Source: Micromonospora sp. U21 (GTDB lineage Bacteria > Actinomycetota > Actinomycetes > Mycobacteriales > Micromonosporaceae). From it: 64,000 bases of DNA. The stretch is taken from NCBI RefSeq assembly GCF_018070045.1, contig NZ_JAGPYK010000020.1, positions 1 through 64,000 on the forward strand, read 5' to 3'. This document shows, piece by piece, positions 19,227 to 30,581 of this stretch. The position numbers and the translations under genes were made by a program. Every line of letters begins with the position of its first letter. Position 1 is the first letter of the stretch. Below the pieces are notes generated by a model, which saw nothing but the letters and a program-made list of their open reading frames with translations, ran no database searches and was not told the DNA's origin.

Positions 19227-20407
19227 GCGCGAGGAGTGAGCCGGTTCAGCCCGTCCTGCCCACCGGATGGTCGGGCAGCGTCGCGCTGGTGCTCGCCTCC
19301 AGCACCGGTGGGGTCGGCCAGCACGTCCGCTCGGTGGCGCGTGGGCTCGTCGGGGCCGGTGCCACCGTGCTGGTGTGCGGGCCGGCGGCGACGCAGGAGC
19401 AGTTCGACTTCGTCGGGGTCGGCGCGCGCTTCCAGCCGGTGGAGATCCCGGCCAGCCCGACGCCGGCCGACGCTCGCGCGGTGCTCGCCCTGCGGCGGGC
19501 GCTCACCGCCGCCCGGGTGGACGTGGTGCACGCGCACGGCCTGCGCGCCGGGCTGGTCGCCGTGCTGGCCCGTCCGGCCGGCCCGCTGGTCGTGACCTGG
19601 CACAACGCGGTGCTCGCCGGTGGGCTGCGTGGGGGGATGTCCCGGCTCGCCGAGCGGGTGGTGGCCCGGGGCGCCCGGGTGGCCCTCGGCGCCTCCGCGG
19701 ACCTGGTGGAACGGGCCGCCGCGCTGGGCGCCACCGACGCCCGGCTCGCCCCGGTGGCCGCGCCGACGCTGCCCGCGCCGCGCCGACGCCCCGCCGCCGT
19801 CCGGGCCGAGTTCGGCGTCCGCCCGGACCAGCCTCTGATCGTCTCGGTCGGCCGGCTGCACCCGCAGAAGCGGTACGACGTGCTGATCGACGCGGCGGCC
19901 CGCTGGCGTACCCGCACTCCACCGCCGGTCGTGGTGATCGCCGGCAGCGGCCCGGCCTACCTGCCGCTGGCCGCCCGGACCTCGGCGGCCCGCGCCCCGG
20001 TGACCCTGCTGGGGCACCGCACGGACGTGGCCGACCTGCTCGCCGGCGCCGACCTCGCGGTGGTGACCAGCGACTGGGAGGCCCGGCAACTCTTCGCCCA
20101 GGAGGCGCTGCGGGCCGGCGTACCGCTGGTGGCCACCGCGGTCGGCGGGCTGCCGGAGCTGGTCGGCGACGCCGCCGCGCTGATCCCCGCCGGCGACGTG
20201 GACGCCGTCGACGCGGCGGTGCGCGCGTTGCTCGACGACCCGGCGGCCCGGGCCGAGCTGGGCCGGCGCGGTGCCGAGCGGGCGGCGACGTGGCCCACCG
20301 AGGCGGACACCGTGGCCGCGTTGGCGGCCCTCTACGCCGAGCTGGCCGCGGCGCCCACCGGTCCGCCGACCCCGGACCCCGACGCCCCGATGACGGGACA
20401 CCGGTGA
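19223..20407 (+). CDS. GT4-type glycosyltransferase (GT-B fold)
   Basis: A 394-aa cytosolic enzyme with two Rossmann-like halves. The N-terminal acceptor loop is ASSTGGVGQHVRSVARGL. The donor domain starts IVSVGRLHPQKRYDVLIDAA and contains the family E-x7-E region (EARQLFAQEALRAGVPLVAT). GT4 enzymes are retaining and typically extend lipid-linked or cell-surface glycans. It begins at a GTG overlapping the murJ stop and ends overlapping the next gene's ATG, so all three are translationally coupled. The donor and acceptor cannot be told from sequence. Confidence 0.88.
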   Translation: MSARSEPVQPVLPTGWSGSVALVLASSTGGVGQHVRSVARGLVGAGATVLVCGPAATQEQFDFVGVGARFQPVEIPASPTPADARAVLALRRALTAARVDVVHAHGLRAGLVAVLARPAGPLVVTWHNAVLAGGLRGGMSRLAERVVARGARVALGASADLVERAAALGATDARLAPVAAPTLPAPRRRPAAVRAEFGVRPDQPLIVSVGRLHPQKRYDVLIDAAARWRTRTPPPVVVIAGSGPAYLPLAARTSAARAPVTLLGHRTDVADLLAGADLAVVTSDWEARQLFAQEALRAGVPLVATAVGGLPELVGDAAALIPAGDVDAVDAAVRALLDDPAARAELGRRGAERAATWPTEADTVAALAALYAELAAAPTGPPTPDPDAPMTGHR

Positions 20408-22878
20408 TGCTGCGCCGACTCGCCCCCGCCCTGTTGACCGTGCTCGTGGTGGCGCTGGGCGTCACCGCGCTGGCCGCGCGCCCACCGCAGGGCACCCCGC
20501 AGCGCACCGCCGACTTCGTGGTGCTCGCCGGGATCGCCGGGCTGCGCTGGGAGGACGTGGACCCGCAGACCACCCCGACACTGTGGCGGATGGCCCAGGA
20601 CGGCTCGATCGGCTCGCTGTCGGTCCGCTCCGCGCACCGGCCCACCTGCCCGGTGGACGGCTGGCTGACCCTGGGCGCAGGCAGCTTCGCCGCCTGGAAC
20701 GGCAGCCGGTCGGCCGATGGCTGTCCGCCGGCCGGAGTGGCCGTGGAACAGCCGGACGGCATCGGCGCGAACCTGCCCGACCAGGAGAGCGTGGTCCAGT
20801 ACAACCAGCAGCGGCTGCCCTGGGGCACCATGCCCGGGTCGCTGTCGGAGTCGGTGCGCTGCTCGGTCGCGGTCGGTCCGGGTGCGGCCGTGGCCGCCGC
20901 CCGACCGTTCGGCCGGGTCGACCGGTACGCCTCGGGGCTGCCGGCCGACCCGCGGTCGCTGCTCGGCTCGTGCGTGCTGAGCATCGTCGACCTCGGCACG
21001 GTCGACGGGACCGACCCGGCGGCGCGCGCCGAGGCGGCCCGCGTCGCGGACGCCCAGTTGGCCCGGGTGCTGGCCGCCCGGCCGCCGCGGTCACTGGTGC
21101 TGGTCGCCGGGATCTCCGACACCGACCAGCCGTCCCGACTGCACGTGGCGGTCGCCGACGGGCCGGGCTGGGAGCGGGGCTGGCTCACCTCGGCCAGCAC
21201 CGGCCGGGACGGGTATCTGCAACTTGTCGACCTCGCGCCGACCGCGCTGGCCGCGCTGGGCCGGCCGATGCCGGATCGGCTCTTCCTCGGGCGGCCCGCG
21301 GTCAGCACCGGCGGCCGCCCGGCCGACCTGGCCGAGGCGATCAACGTGCCGGCCGACGCGGACCGGGAGGCGGCCGCGCAGCGGAGCGTCTCCGGCCGGT
21401 TCTTCACCCTGCTCGCCGGGTTGCAGGTGCTGCTGGCCCTCGCGGTGCTGCCGCTGCTGCGTCGGGCCCGCCCGCACGCGGGGCCGGCCGGGCCGACGCC
21501 GGCGCCCGCGCGGGTCGTGGCGGTGGTTGAGCTGCTGCTGGTGGCCGCGGCGTTGACCGTGCCGGCCGCGCTGCTCGCCGACGCGGTGCCCTGGTGGCGG
21601 GGCGAGCAGTCGGGTTGGATCTTCGCCGGGGTCACCGCGCTGGTGGTGGCGGCCGGCACCGCGGCGGTCCGGTTCGTCCCCGGGTACGCCGGCAGCCTCG
21701 GCCCGCTCGGCGCGGTGGCCGGGCTCACCACGCTCGTCGTCGGCCTGGACGTGCTCACCGGGGCCCGGCTTCAGCTCAACGGCGTGGTCGGCTACTCCGC
21801 GTTGCAGGGTGGCCGGTACTCCGGCCTCGGCACGGTCGGGTTGGGGGTGTTCCTCGCCGGCGCGCTGCTGAGCGCGGGCTGGCTCGCCCAGCGGGTGCAC
21901 CGCACCTGGCGACCGGCGGTGATGGTGGCCGTTGGTGGCCTTGCGGTCGTGGTGGTCGGCAGCCCGTACCTGGGCGCCGATTCGGTGGGCGCGATCGCGC
22001 TGACCGCCGGGCTGAGCGTGGCCGCCGCGATCAGTGCCGGCGGCTGGCTGACGATCAGCAGGCTGGCCTGGGCCACCATGGCCGCCCTGGCGGTCGGCAT
22101 CGGCTTCGCCGTGGTGGACCTGCGCCGTCCGGCGGCGGAGCGGGGAAGCCTGGGTCGGTTCCTGTCCGCCGTGGGTGACGGCACCGGTGGGTTCACCGTG
22201 CACCGGTCCAGCACCGCGAACTTCGAGACTCTGGTCAACAGCCCGCTGACCGTGCTGGCCCTGGCCGGCGCCCTGCTGGTGTGGTTCGCCCTGTTGCAGC
22301 CGTGGGGCGGGCTGACGCGACTGTTCGGCATCTACCCGGCCGTCCGGGCCGCGCTGGCCGGTACCGCGGTCGCGGCGGTGCTCGGTGGCGTGCTCGACGG
22401 CGCGGCGCTGGACGTCGCCGGCGCCGCCGCCGCGGTGGTGGTGCCGATGGCCGCGCTGGCCTCGCTGCGGGTGCTGGGGCACGCCGCGGACCGCACCCGC
22501 CCGGGCGGGGGGCGTACCCGCGACGACGGCGCCGACGACGATTCCGGTTCCGGTTCCGGCGGCAACCGGCCGGCCGGTGGGGGTGACGGCCCGACCGGCG
22601 GTGGTGGGCCACTGGGCGCGGGTCATCCCCGCCCGATCAGCGGTCCGCCTGAAATGGTGGGGCCACCCCCGAACCCGGCCACGCCGGCCGAACGTGCCCC
22701 TGACGACCCGGCGGCGCCGACGCCGGATGTCCCTGCCGAGCCGAAGCCGGACGCCCCGGCGGCACCGGCGCAACGACCGGCCGACCCGTCGCAGGCCAAC
22801 CCCTCGGACACCGCGCCGACGGTGGCGCGGCCGCCCCGGCAGGCCACCCGGTCATCGACCGAGGTTCCCGCTCCCTGA
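20407..22878 (+). CDS. large membrane protein with extracytoplasmic alkaline-phosphatase-like domain
   Basis: This 823-aa protein starts with an N-terminal hydrophobic anchor (LLTVLVVALGVTALAA). Residues about 35-310 form a domain with an AlkP-superfamily feel (VVLAGIAGLRWEDVDPQTTP...LWRMAQDGSIGSLSVRS, then LVLVAGISDTD). About 10 membrane helices follow (residues 325-700), and the tail is a 120-residue Pro-rich cytoplasmic region. AlkP-like membrane proteins include phosphoethanolamine and phosphoglycerol transferases. I cannot confirm a complete metal site, so the enzymatic role is inference. It overlaps the glycosyltransferase gene by one base (TGATG). Confidence 0.7.
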   Translation: MLRRLAPALLTVLVVALGVTALAARPPQGTPQRTADFVVLAGIAGLRWEDVDPQTTPTLWRMAQDGSIGSLSVRSAHRPTCPVDGWLTLGAGSFAAWNGSRSADGCPPAGVAVEQPDGIGANLPDQESVVQYNQQRLPWGTMPGSLSESVRCSVAVGPGAAVAAARPFGRVDRYASGLPADPRSLLGSCVLSIVDLGTVDGTDPAARAEAARVADAQLARVLAARPPRSLVLVAGISDTDQPSRLHVAVADGPGWERGWLTSASTGRDGYLQLVDLAPTALAALGRPMPDRLFLGRPAVSTGGRPADLAEAINVPADADREAAAQRSVSGRFFTLLAGLQVLLALAVLPLLRRARPHAGPAGPTPAPARVVAVVELLLVAAALTVPAALLADAVPWWRGEQSGWIFAGVTALVVAAGTAAVRFVPGYAGSLGPLGAVAGLTTLVVGLDVLTGARLQLNGVVGYSALQGGRYSGLGTVGLGVFLAGALLSAGWLAQRVHRTWRPAVMVAVGGLAVVVVGSPYLGADSVGAIALTAGLSVAAAISAGGWLTISRLAWATMAALAVGIGFAVVDLRRPAAERGSLGRFLSAVGDGTGGFTVHRSSTANFETLVNSPLTVLALAGALLVWFALLQPWGGLTRLFGIYPAVRAALAGTAVAAVLGGVLDGAALDVAGAAAAVVVPMAALASLRVLGHAADRTRPGGGRTRDDGADDDSGSGSGGNRPAGGGDGPTGGGGPLGAGHPRPISGPPEMVGPPPNPATPAERAPDDPAAPTPDVPAEPKPDAPAAPAQRPADPSQANPSDTAPTVARPPRQATRSSTEVPAP

Positions 22879-23042
22879 GCGCCGGGGCGCCGTCGTGGTG
22901 GCCGCGCGGTGCCCCACCCGGGGTGCGGCCTGCGAGTACCCGCCCGGGAGGTGTTACCGTGGAATCCCGTGGATCGCGTGATCACTTTGCTGATCAAGCA
23001 CGGCGGTCTGCATGACCGCGACGGACGACACGGGAGCAGGCC

Positions 23043-24790
<1,748 letters not shown>

Positions 24791-24794
<4 letters not shown>

Positions 24795-25432
24795 GCGGGC
24801 GAGCCAACGGGCACAGCAGCGCGGCGCGAAGCGCCGTCGAGCACCGCTACGAGGTGCGCTCCCGCGAGGAGCGCTACCAGGGCCGGATCTTCGCCGTGGT
24901 CAGCGAGGAGGTGACCATGCCGGGCGGCGGGACCGCCACGCGTGACCTCGTCCGGCATGTCGGGGCGGTGGCGGTGGTGGCGCTCGACGACGTCGGCCAG
25001 GTGGTGCTGATCCGGCAGTACCGCCATCCGGTCGGCCGGCACCTGTGGGAACTGCCGGCCGGGCTCATGGACGTGTCCGGCGAGGAGCTGCCGGCCGCCG
25101 CGCTGCGGGAGCTGGCCGAGGAGGCCGACCTCACCGCCGGGCGGATCGACGTCCTGGTCGACCTGCACAGCTCGCCCGGGTTCACCGACGAGCTGGTCCG
25201 GGTCTACCTGGCCCGCGACCTGGCCGACGTGCCGCCCGGCGAGCGCCACGACCGCCGGGACGAGGAGGCCGACCTCCAGGTCGTCCGGATCGATCTGGAC
25301 GAGGCGGTCGGCATGGTCCTGGCCGGTGAGATCACCAACGCCTCCGCGGTGGCCGGGCTGCTGGCCGCGGCCCGCGCCCGGGACGCCGGCTGGTCGGCGC
25401 TGCGCCGCGCGGACGCACCGCTGCCACGCTGA
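24791..25432 (+). CDS. NUDIX hydrolase, ADP-ribose pyrophosphatase type (Rv1700-like)
   Basis: A 213-aa protein with the NUDIX box in LPAGLMDVSGEELPAAALRE followed by LAEEADLTAG, preceded by the family segment VVLIRQYRHPVGRHLWE. Rv1700, in the same position, hydrolyses ADP-ribose to AMP and ribose-5-phosphate. The start is the GTG overlapping the pyrG stop. A strong hairpin 39 bases after the stop ends the pyrG-NUDIX unit. Confidence 0.92.
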
Positions 25433-25471
25433 GAGTCACCGCCGGGCCCGCACCGGCGAGGGGTATGCGCG

Positions 25472-25506
25472 AAGGGGCCCCGCGGCACGCAGCCGTGGGG
25501 CCCCTT
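25472..25506. terminator. strong bidirectional terminator
   Basis: AAGGGGCCCCGCGGC (25472-25486) pairs with GCCGTGGGGCCCCTT (25492-25506) around a 5-base loop with a single G-U pair. It sits between the convergent NUDIX and TM2 genes and has T/A tracts on both sides. Confidence 0.9.
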
Positions 25507-25521
25507 TCGTCGTTCGGTGGA

Positions 25522-25779
25522 TCAGTCGCGCAGCGGCCGGCCCTGCGCGTCGGTGCCGCCGTTCACCAGGATGAGGATGCCGTCGATGAGGCCCCAGAAC
25601 GCGCCGAAGCCGAGGGTGCACACGCTCACGACGAGCTGCAGCACACCGATCTTGATGTGTCCGGTGTAGAACCGACCGGCGCCGAAGAAGCCGAGCAGGA
25701 TGCCGAGGATGCCCGCGACGACCTTGCTCTTGTCGGAGACGCCCTGGGGGTAACCCGGCTGGTAAGAAGGAGTGGTCAT
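25522..25779 (-). CDS. TM2 domain-containing membrane protein
   Basis: An 85-aa protein with two hydrophobic helices and the TM2 pattern KSKVVAGILGILLGFFGAGR-FYTGH...GVLQLVVSVCTLGFGAFWGLIDGILIL. The short N-terminus (MTTPSYQPGYPQG) is Pro/Tyr-rich, as in many bacterial TM2 proteins. ATG 25779 is chosen because the frame upstream has no protein-like sequence; no good RBS is visible. The function of TM2 proteins in bacteria is not established. Confidence 0.85.
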   Translation of the reverse strand: MTTPSYQPGYPQGVSDKSKVVAGILGILLGFFGAGRFYTGHIKIGVLQLVVSVCTLGFGAFWGLIDGILILVNGGTDAQGRPLRD

Positions 25780-26071
25780 GGGCGGACACACTAGTGATCC
25801 ACTCGCCCGCTGTCCGCAGCGGGGCTCACCAGATGGGACGATAATGGGCGAACATTGTCCTGACGGCTGAGGTTGCCTCCCACCGCCGGCCCGGTCGATG
25901 CCCTGACACTCCGTCAGGTCACCCCGGCACCGGATGCCACTGTGCTGGCCTGCGGCGGGGCCGGGCGCGCCTAGACTGCCGCCGGCGGGACCGGTGGACC
26001 GCGGTGGCAATGGGGCCGTCGCGGCACCGAGCAGTCGGGGGAGAGCTGCCCCGAAGAGAGGTGTCTGCATC

Positions 26072-27187
26072 GTGAAGGTCGGAATCCCACGCGAGGTCAA
26101 GAACCACGAGTATCGCGTGGCGATCACGCCGGCGGGCGTCAACGAGTTCACCCGCAGCGGTCACCAGGTCTTCGTCGAGTCCGGCGCCGGGGTCGGCTCC
26201 AGCATCAGCGACGAGGAGTTCGCCACGGCGGGCGCCACGATCCTGCCCACCGCCGACGAGGTGTGGGACACCGCCGAGCTGGTGCTCAAGGTCAAGGAGC
26301 CGATCGCCGAGGAGTACCACCGGATGCGCGAGGGGCAGGTGCTCTTCACCTACCTGCACCTGGCCGCCTCCAAGGAGTGCACCGACGCGCTGATCGACCG
26401 GAAGGTCACCGGCATCGCGTACGAGACCGTCGAGCTGCCCGACCGGTCGTTGCCGCTGCTCGCCCCGATGTCCGAGGTGGCCGGCCGGCTCGCCCCGCAG
26501 GTGGGCGCGTTCTACATGATGCGCACCGGCGGCGGACGCGGCGTGCTGCCCGGCGGCGTCTCCGGCGTGTACGCGGCCAAGACCGTGGTCATCGGCGCCG
26601 GCGTCTCCGGCATGAACGCTGCGGTGATCGCGCTGGGCCTGCAGTCCGAGGTGCTGCTGCTCGACAAGAACGTCGCCCGGCTGCGCCAGGCCGACGCCAT
26701 CTACCGGGGCCACCTGCAGACCGTCGCCTCCAACGCGTACGAGATCGAGCGGGCCGTGCTCGACGCCGACCTGGTCATCGGCGCGGTGCTGGTGCCCGGT
26801 GCCAAGGCGCCGACCCTGATCTCCAACGAGCTGGTCTCCCGGATGAAGCCGGGCAGCGTGCTGGTCGACATCGCCATCGACCAGGGTGGCTGTTTCGAGG
26901 ACTCGCGCCCCACCACGCACGCCGACCCGGTCTACAAGGTGCACGAGTCGATCTTCTACTGCGTGGCGAACATGCCGGGCGCGGTGCCGAACACCAGCAC
27001 CTACGCGCTGACCAACGTCACCCTGCCGTACGCCCTGGAACTGGCCAACCAGGGCTGGCGCGAGGCGCTGCGCCGCGACCCGGCACTGGCGCTGGGCCTG
27101 AACACCCACGACGGCCGGGTCACCTACGGCCCGGTCGCCGAGTCGCACGGCATGGACGTGCTCCCGCTGGCCGACGTGCTGGCCTGA
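26072..27187 (+). CDS. ald: alanine dehydrogenase
   Basis: A 371-aa NAD-dependent enzyme, exactly the family length, that interconverts L-alanine and pyruvate plus ammonia. It has the N-terminal signature VGIPREVKNHEYRVAITPAG, the catalytic-His segment YLHLAASKECTDALI, the dinucleotide fold VVIGAGVSGMNAAVIALG and the late motif NMPGAVPNTSTYALTN. GTG 26072 with GAAGAGAGG upstream is used. xerD follows without a terminator, as in Streptomyces. Confidence 0.97.
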   Translation: MKVGIPREVKNHEYRVAITPAGVNEFTRSGHQVFVESGAGVGSSISDEEFATAGATILPTADEVWDTAELVLKVKEPIAEEYHRMREGQVLFTYLHLAASKECTDALIDRKVTGIAYETVELPDRSLPLLAPMSEVAGRLAPQVGAFYMMRTGGGRGVLPGGVSGVYAAKTVVIGAGVSGMNAAVIALGLQSEVLLLDKNVARLRQADAIYRGHLQTVASNAYEIERAVLDADLVIGAVLVPGAKAPTLISNELVSRMKPGSVLVDIAIDQGGCFEDSRPTTHADPVYKVHESIFYCVANMPGAVPNTSTYALTNVTLPYALELANQGWREALRRDPALALGLNTHDGRVTYGPVAESHGMDVLPLADVLA

Positions 27188-27261
27188 GCGGTGGCGGGCT
27201 GACCGGCATCGCGGACAGGGCCGGCGCGGGCGAACAGCCCGCGCCGGCCCTGCGCCGTGCC

Positions 27262-28191
27262 GTGCGCGGCTACCTCGACCACCTCACCGTCGAGCGGGGC
27301 CTGTCCGCGAACACCCTCGCCTCGTACCGCCGGGACCTGGACCGCTATCTCACGACCCTGGTGGACGCCGGCATCGCCGACCTCGCGTCGGTCGGCGCCG
27401 GCGTCGTCGAATCGCACCTGGCCCGGCTGCGCGCCGGCGACGACGCGCACCCGCCGCTGGCGGTCTCCTCCGCCGCCCGTGCAGCCAGCGCGGTACGCGG
27501 CCTGCACCGCTTCGCGCTGCGTGAGGGGCTGGCCGGTGCCGACCCGAGCCGCGACGTCCGCCCGCCCACCCCGCCGCGCCGGCTGCCCCGCGCGCTGCCG
27601 GTCGACGACGTGGTCCGGTTGCTGGAGACCGCCGGTCCGGTCACCGCGACCGGCGAGGGCGCGCTGCTCGCGCTGCGCGACCGGGCGCTGCTGGAATTTC
27701 TGTACGGCACCGGGGCGCGGATCTCCGAGGCGGTCGGCGCCGCGGTGGACGACCTCGACGCCGACGAGGGCACCGTGCTGCTGCGCGGCAAGGGCGGCCG
27801 GGTGCGGCTGGTGCCGATCGGCGGGTACGCCGTCGAGGCGGTGCGCGCCTACCTGGTCCGGGCCCGGCCCGGGCTGGCCTCGGCCGGCCGGGGCACTCCG
27901 GCGGTCTTCCTCAACGCCCGCGGCGGCGCGTTGACCCGGCAGGGCGCCTGGGCCATCCTGCGCCGCGCCGCCGGCCGGGCCGGGCTGCCGGTCGACGGGC
28001 CCGCCGCGGTCTCCCCGCACACCCTGCGCCACTCCTACGCCACCCACCTGCTCGACGGCGGCGCCGACGTGCGGGTGGTCCAGGAGCTGCTCGGGCACGC
28101 ATCGGTGACCACCACCCAGGTCTACACCCTGGTGACTGTCGAGCGGCTGCGCGAGGTGTACGTCACCGCCCACCCGCGCGCCCTGGGCTGA
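27262..28191 (+). CDS. xerD: site-specific tyrosine recombinase XerD
   Basis: A 309-aa recombinase that with XerC resolves chromosome dimers at dif. It has an N-terminal SAM-like domain (GYLDHLTVERGLSANTLASY). The catalytic residues are all visible: Arg in GTGARISEAVG, Lys in LRGKGGRVRLVPIG, His-x-x-Arg in SPHTLRHSYATHLLDGG, His in LLGHASVTTTQVYT and the terminal Tyr. The first in-frame standard start is GTG 27262. The open frame continues upstream to a CTG overlapping the ald stop, so a start there cannot be excluded. Order matches Rv1701. Confidence 0.92.
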   Translation: MRGYLDHLTVERGLSANTLASYRRDLDRYLTTLVDAGIADLASVGAGVVESHLARLRAGDDAHPPLAVSSAARAASAVRGLHRFALREGLAGADPSRDVRPPTPPRRLPRALPVDDVVRLLETAGPVTATGEGALLALRDRALLEFLYGTGARISEAVGAAVDDLDADEGTVLLRGKGGRVRLVPIGGYAVEAVRAYLVRARPGLASAGRGTPAVFLNARGGALTRQGAWAILRRAAGRAGLPVDGPAAVSPHTLRHSYATHLLDGGADVRVVQELLGHASVTTTQVYTLVTVERLREVYVTAHPRALG

Positions 28192-28371
28192 GCCCGGTCG
28201 CGGTCGGTCCCGACACGCCGGGCCGGTGCCGAACCCCCTGCTGGTCGGTGGCGTACAGTCGGCATCGGCGCGGACCTCCTGGGGCGACACGACCGGGGTG
28301 CGCAGCGGCGCCGCGAAGGACGTCGGACGGCTCCGACGCCGGGTGGGTCGTCGGGAGGGGGCAACGAGGAC

Positions 28372-29295
28372 ATGGCTGGCAACGGTGACCGTGCCGAGAC
28401 CTGGACGTCGGAGCTCCGCGAGCAGCAGGCCACGCTCGGCGCGGACCTGGGTCCGGCGGACCCGGCGGCCTACACGATGCGCAAGCCGATCCCCGAGCCG
28501 ATGCCCACCGATCGGCACGGCCCGGCGCGCATCATCGCGATGGCCAACCAGAAGGGCGGCGTCGGCAAGACCACCACCACCATCAACCTGGGCGCGGCGC
28601 TGGCCGAGTACGGCCGCAAGGTGCTGCTGGTCGACTTCGACCCGCAGGGCGCGCTCTCGGTGGGGCTGGGGGTCAACCCGCACAACCTCGACCTGTCCGT
28701 CTACAACCTGCTCATGCAGGACGACGTGACCGCCGAGGACGTCCTGATCAAGACCGACGTGGCGGGCCTGCACCTGCTTCCGGCCAACATCGACCTCTCC
28801 GCCGCCGAGATCCAACTGGTCAACGAGGTCGCCCGGGAGATGGCCCTGGCCCGGGTGCTGCGGACGGTCCGCAAGGAGTACGACTACATCCTGATCGACT
28901 GCCAACCGTCGCTCGGTCTCCTGGCGATCAACGCGCTGACCGTCGCGCACGGTGTGCTCATCCCGCTCGAGTGCGAGTTCTTCAGCCTGCGCGGCGTCGC
29001 GCTGCTGCTGGACACCATCGACAAGGTGCGCGAGCGGCTCAACTTCGACCTGGAGCTCGAGGGCATCCTCGCCACCATGTACGACAGCCGCACCACGCAC
29101 TGCCGGCAGGTGCTGCAGCGGGTTGTCGAGGCGTTCGGCGACAAGGTCTACCAGACGGTCATCACCAAGACGGTGAAGTTCCCCGAGTCCACCGTGGCCG
29201 GTGCTCCGATCACCACACTGGACCCGGCGTCCTCCGGGGCGCGCAACTACCGCCAACTGGCCCGTGAGGTGATCGCCGCCCAGTCGGAGCGGTAG
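28372..29295 (+). CDS. ParA-family ATPase (Soj-like)
   Basis: This 307-aa protein has the deviant Walker A motif KGGVGKTT (residues 61-68), then VLLVDFDPQGALSVGLG and DYILIDCQPSLGLLA. It lies directly before scpA and scpB, as Rv1708 does in M. tuberculosis. It is not the parA of the parAB-oriC locus, so it probably works with the segregation proteins encoded next to it. Residues 1-50 are a low-complexity N-terminal extension. A 180-base gap precedes the gene and may hold its promoter. Confidence 0.92.
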   Translation: MAGNGDRAETWTSELREQQATLGADLGPADPAAYTMRKPIPEPMPTDRHGPARIIAMANQKGGVGKTTTTINLGAALAEYGRKVLLVDFDPQGALSVGLGVNPHNLDLSVYNLLMQDDVTAEDVLIKTDVAGLHLLPANIDLSAAEIQLVNEVAREMALARVLRTVRKEYDYILIDCQPSLGLLAINALTVAHGVLIPLECEFFSLRGVALLLDTIDKVRERLNFDLELEGILATMYDSRTTHCRQVLQRVVEAFGDKVYQTVITKTVKFPESTVAGAPITTLDPASSGARNYRQLAREVIAAQSER

Positions 29296-29318
29296 CCGGA
29301 ACGCCCGGTGCCCGCCTC

Positions 29319-30581
29319 GTGGACTACGGTCGTCCGGTGACCGCGCCACCCCTCGACCCGCCGGTCGGGCAGCACGAGGCCGCCGCCCCGGCGGTCGCCG
29401 CCGAGCTGGCCGCCGAGGTCGACGGCGTGCTGGCGATCACCCCGGCGGTCGCCGCCGAGGAGACCTCCGGCTTCACCGTCCGGCTGGCCAACTTCACCGG
29501 CCCGTTCGACCTGCTGCTGCAACTGATCGGCAAGCACAAGCTCGATGTCACCGAGGTGGCCCTGCACAAGGTCACCGACGAGTTCATCGCCTACATCCGG
29601 GCCATGGGCGACAAGTGGGACCTCGACGAGGCCAGCGAGTTCCTGCTGATCGCCGCGACCCTGCTCGACCTGAAGGCGGCCCGGCTGCTGCCCGCCGCCG
29701 AGGTGGAGGACGAGGCGGACCTTGCCCTGCTGGAGGCGCGGGACCTGCTCTTCGCCCGGCTGTTGCAGTACAAGGCGTACAAGGAGGCGGCGGCGCACAT
29801 CGCCGAGCTTGAGGCGGTCGGCGGTCGGCGGTATCCGCGGGCGGTCAGCCTGGAGCTCCGCTACGCCGAGGCGCTGCCCGACCTGGTGCTCGGCATCGGC
29901 CCGCAGCGGCTGTTGAAGCTGGCCGTGAAGGCGATGACCCCGAAGCCCGTGCCCGAGGTCTCCATCGCCCACGTGCACATGGTCCGGGTCAGCGTCCGGG
30001 AGCACGCGGCGATCCTCGCCACCCGGCTGCGCCGGGCCGGTACCGCCACCTTCTCGCTGCTCTGCGTCGACTGCGAGGCCACCCTGGAGGTGGTGGCTCG
30101 GTTCCTCGCGCTGCTGGAGCTGTACCGGGAGGGGCTGGTCGCCTTCGTGCAGGAGCAGGCTCTGGAGGAGCTGACCGTGCGCTGGACCGGCCCGACCGAC
30201 GGCGACACCGAGCTGCACGTCGACGAGTACGCGGGCACCCCGACCGACCCGGAGCCGACGGCTGCGCCGGCAGAGCCGGCCGACCCGGAGCCGGCAGGGT
30301 CGGAGCCGGCCGACCCGGAGCCGGCAGGGTCGGAGCCGGCCGACCCGGAGCCGGCAGGGTCGGAGCCGGCCGACCCGGAGCCGGCAGGGTCGGAGCCGGC
30401 AGGGTCGGAGCCAGCGGGCGCGGCGGAGCCGGAGCCGGCACATGTGGCCGACTTGGAGCCGGCGGGTGTGGCCGAGCTGGGGTCGGCGGGTGTGGCGGGG
30501 CTGGAGTCAGGCCGCGGCCGGGCGGGGGACGCTGAGGGATCGGACTGGACGGGAACCACGGAGGGGGAGCGGGATGAGTGA
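29319..30581 (+). CDS. scpA: segregation and condensation protein ScpA, with repeat tail
   Basis: A 420-aa kleisin subunit of the SMC-ScpAB complex. The conserved core (FTVRLANFTGPFDLLLQLIG, DVTEVALHKVTDEFIAYIRA, FLLIAATLLDLKAARLLP) ends with the winged helix near residue 290. Residues about 310-420 are a Pro/Glu tail built from PADPEPAGSE repeats, which ordinary ScpA lacks. GTG 29319 is used; GTG 29337 is an alternative. The stop overlaps scpB by 8 bases. Confidence 0.92.
   Translation: MDYGRPVTAPPLDPPVGQHEAAAPAVAAELAAEVDGVLAITPAVAAEETSGFTVRLANFTGPFDLLLQLIGKHKLDVTEVALHKVTDEFIAYIRAMGDKWDLDEASEFLLIAATLLDLKAARLLPAAEVEDEADLALLEARDLLFARLLQYKAYKEAAAHIAELEAVGGRRYPRAVSLELRYAEALPDLVLGIGPQRLLKLAVKAMTPKPVPEVSIAHVHMVRVSVREHAAILATRLRRAGTATFSLLCVDCEATLEVVARFLALLELYREGLVAFVQEQALEELTVRWTGPTDGDTELHVDEYAGTPTDPEPTAAPAEPADPEPAGSEPADPEPAGSEPADPEPAGSEPADPEPAGSEPAGSEPAGAAEPEPAHVADLEPAGVAELGSAGVAGLESGRGRAGDAEGSDWTGTTEGERDE
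30271..30390 (+). repeat. 4 x 30-bp tandem repeat in the scpA tail
   Basis: Three identical 30-bp units (30301, 30331, 30361) follow a first unit with two mismatches at 30271. Each encodes ten residues around PADPEPAGSE. Perfect identity points to recent slippage. Confidence 0.9.

Noticed and set aside
27184..27261. Upstream extension of XerD to a CTG overlapping the ald stop
   Set aside because: CTG starts are rare and GTG 27262 gives a normal-length XerD; kept as an alternative only.
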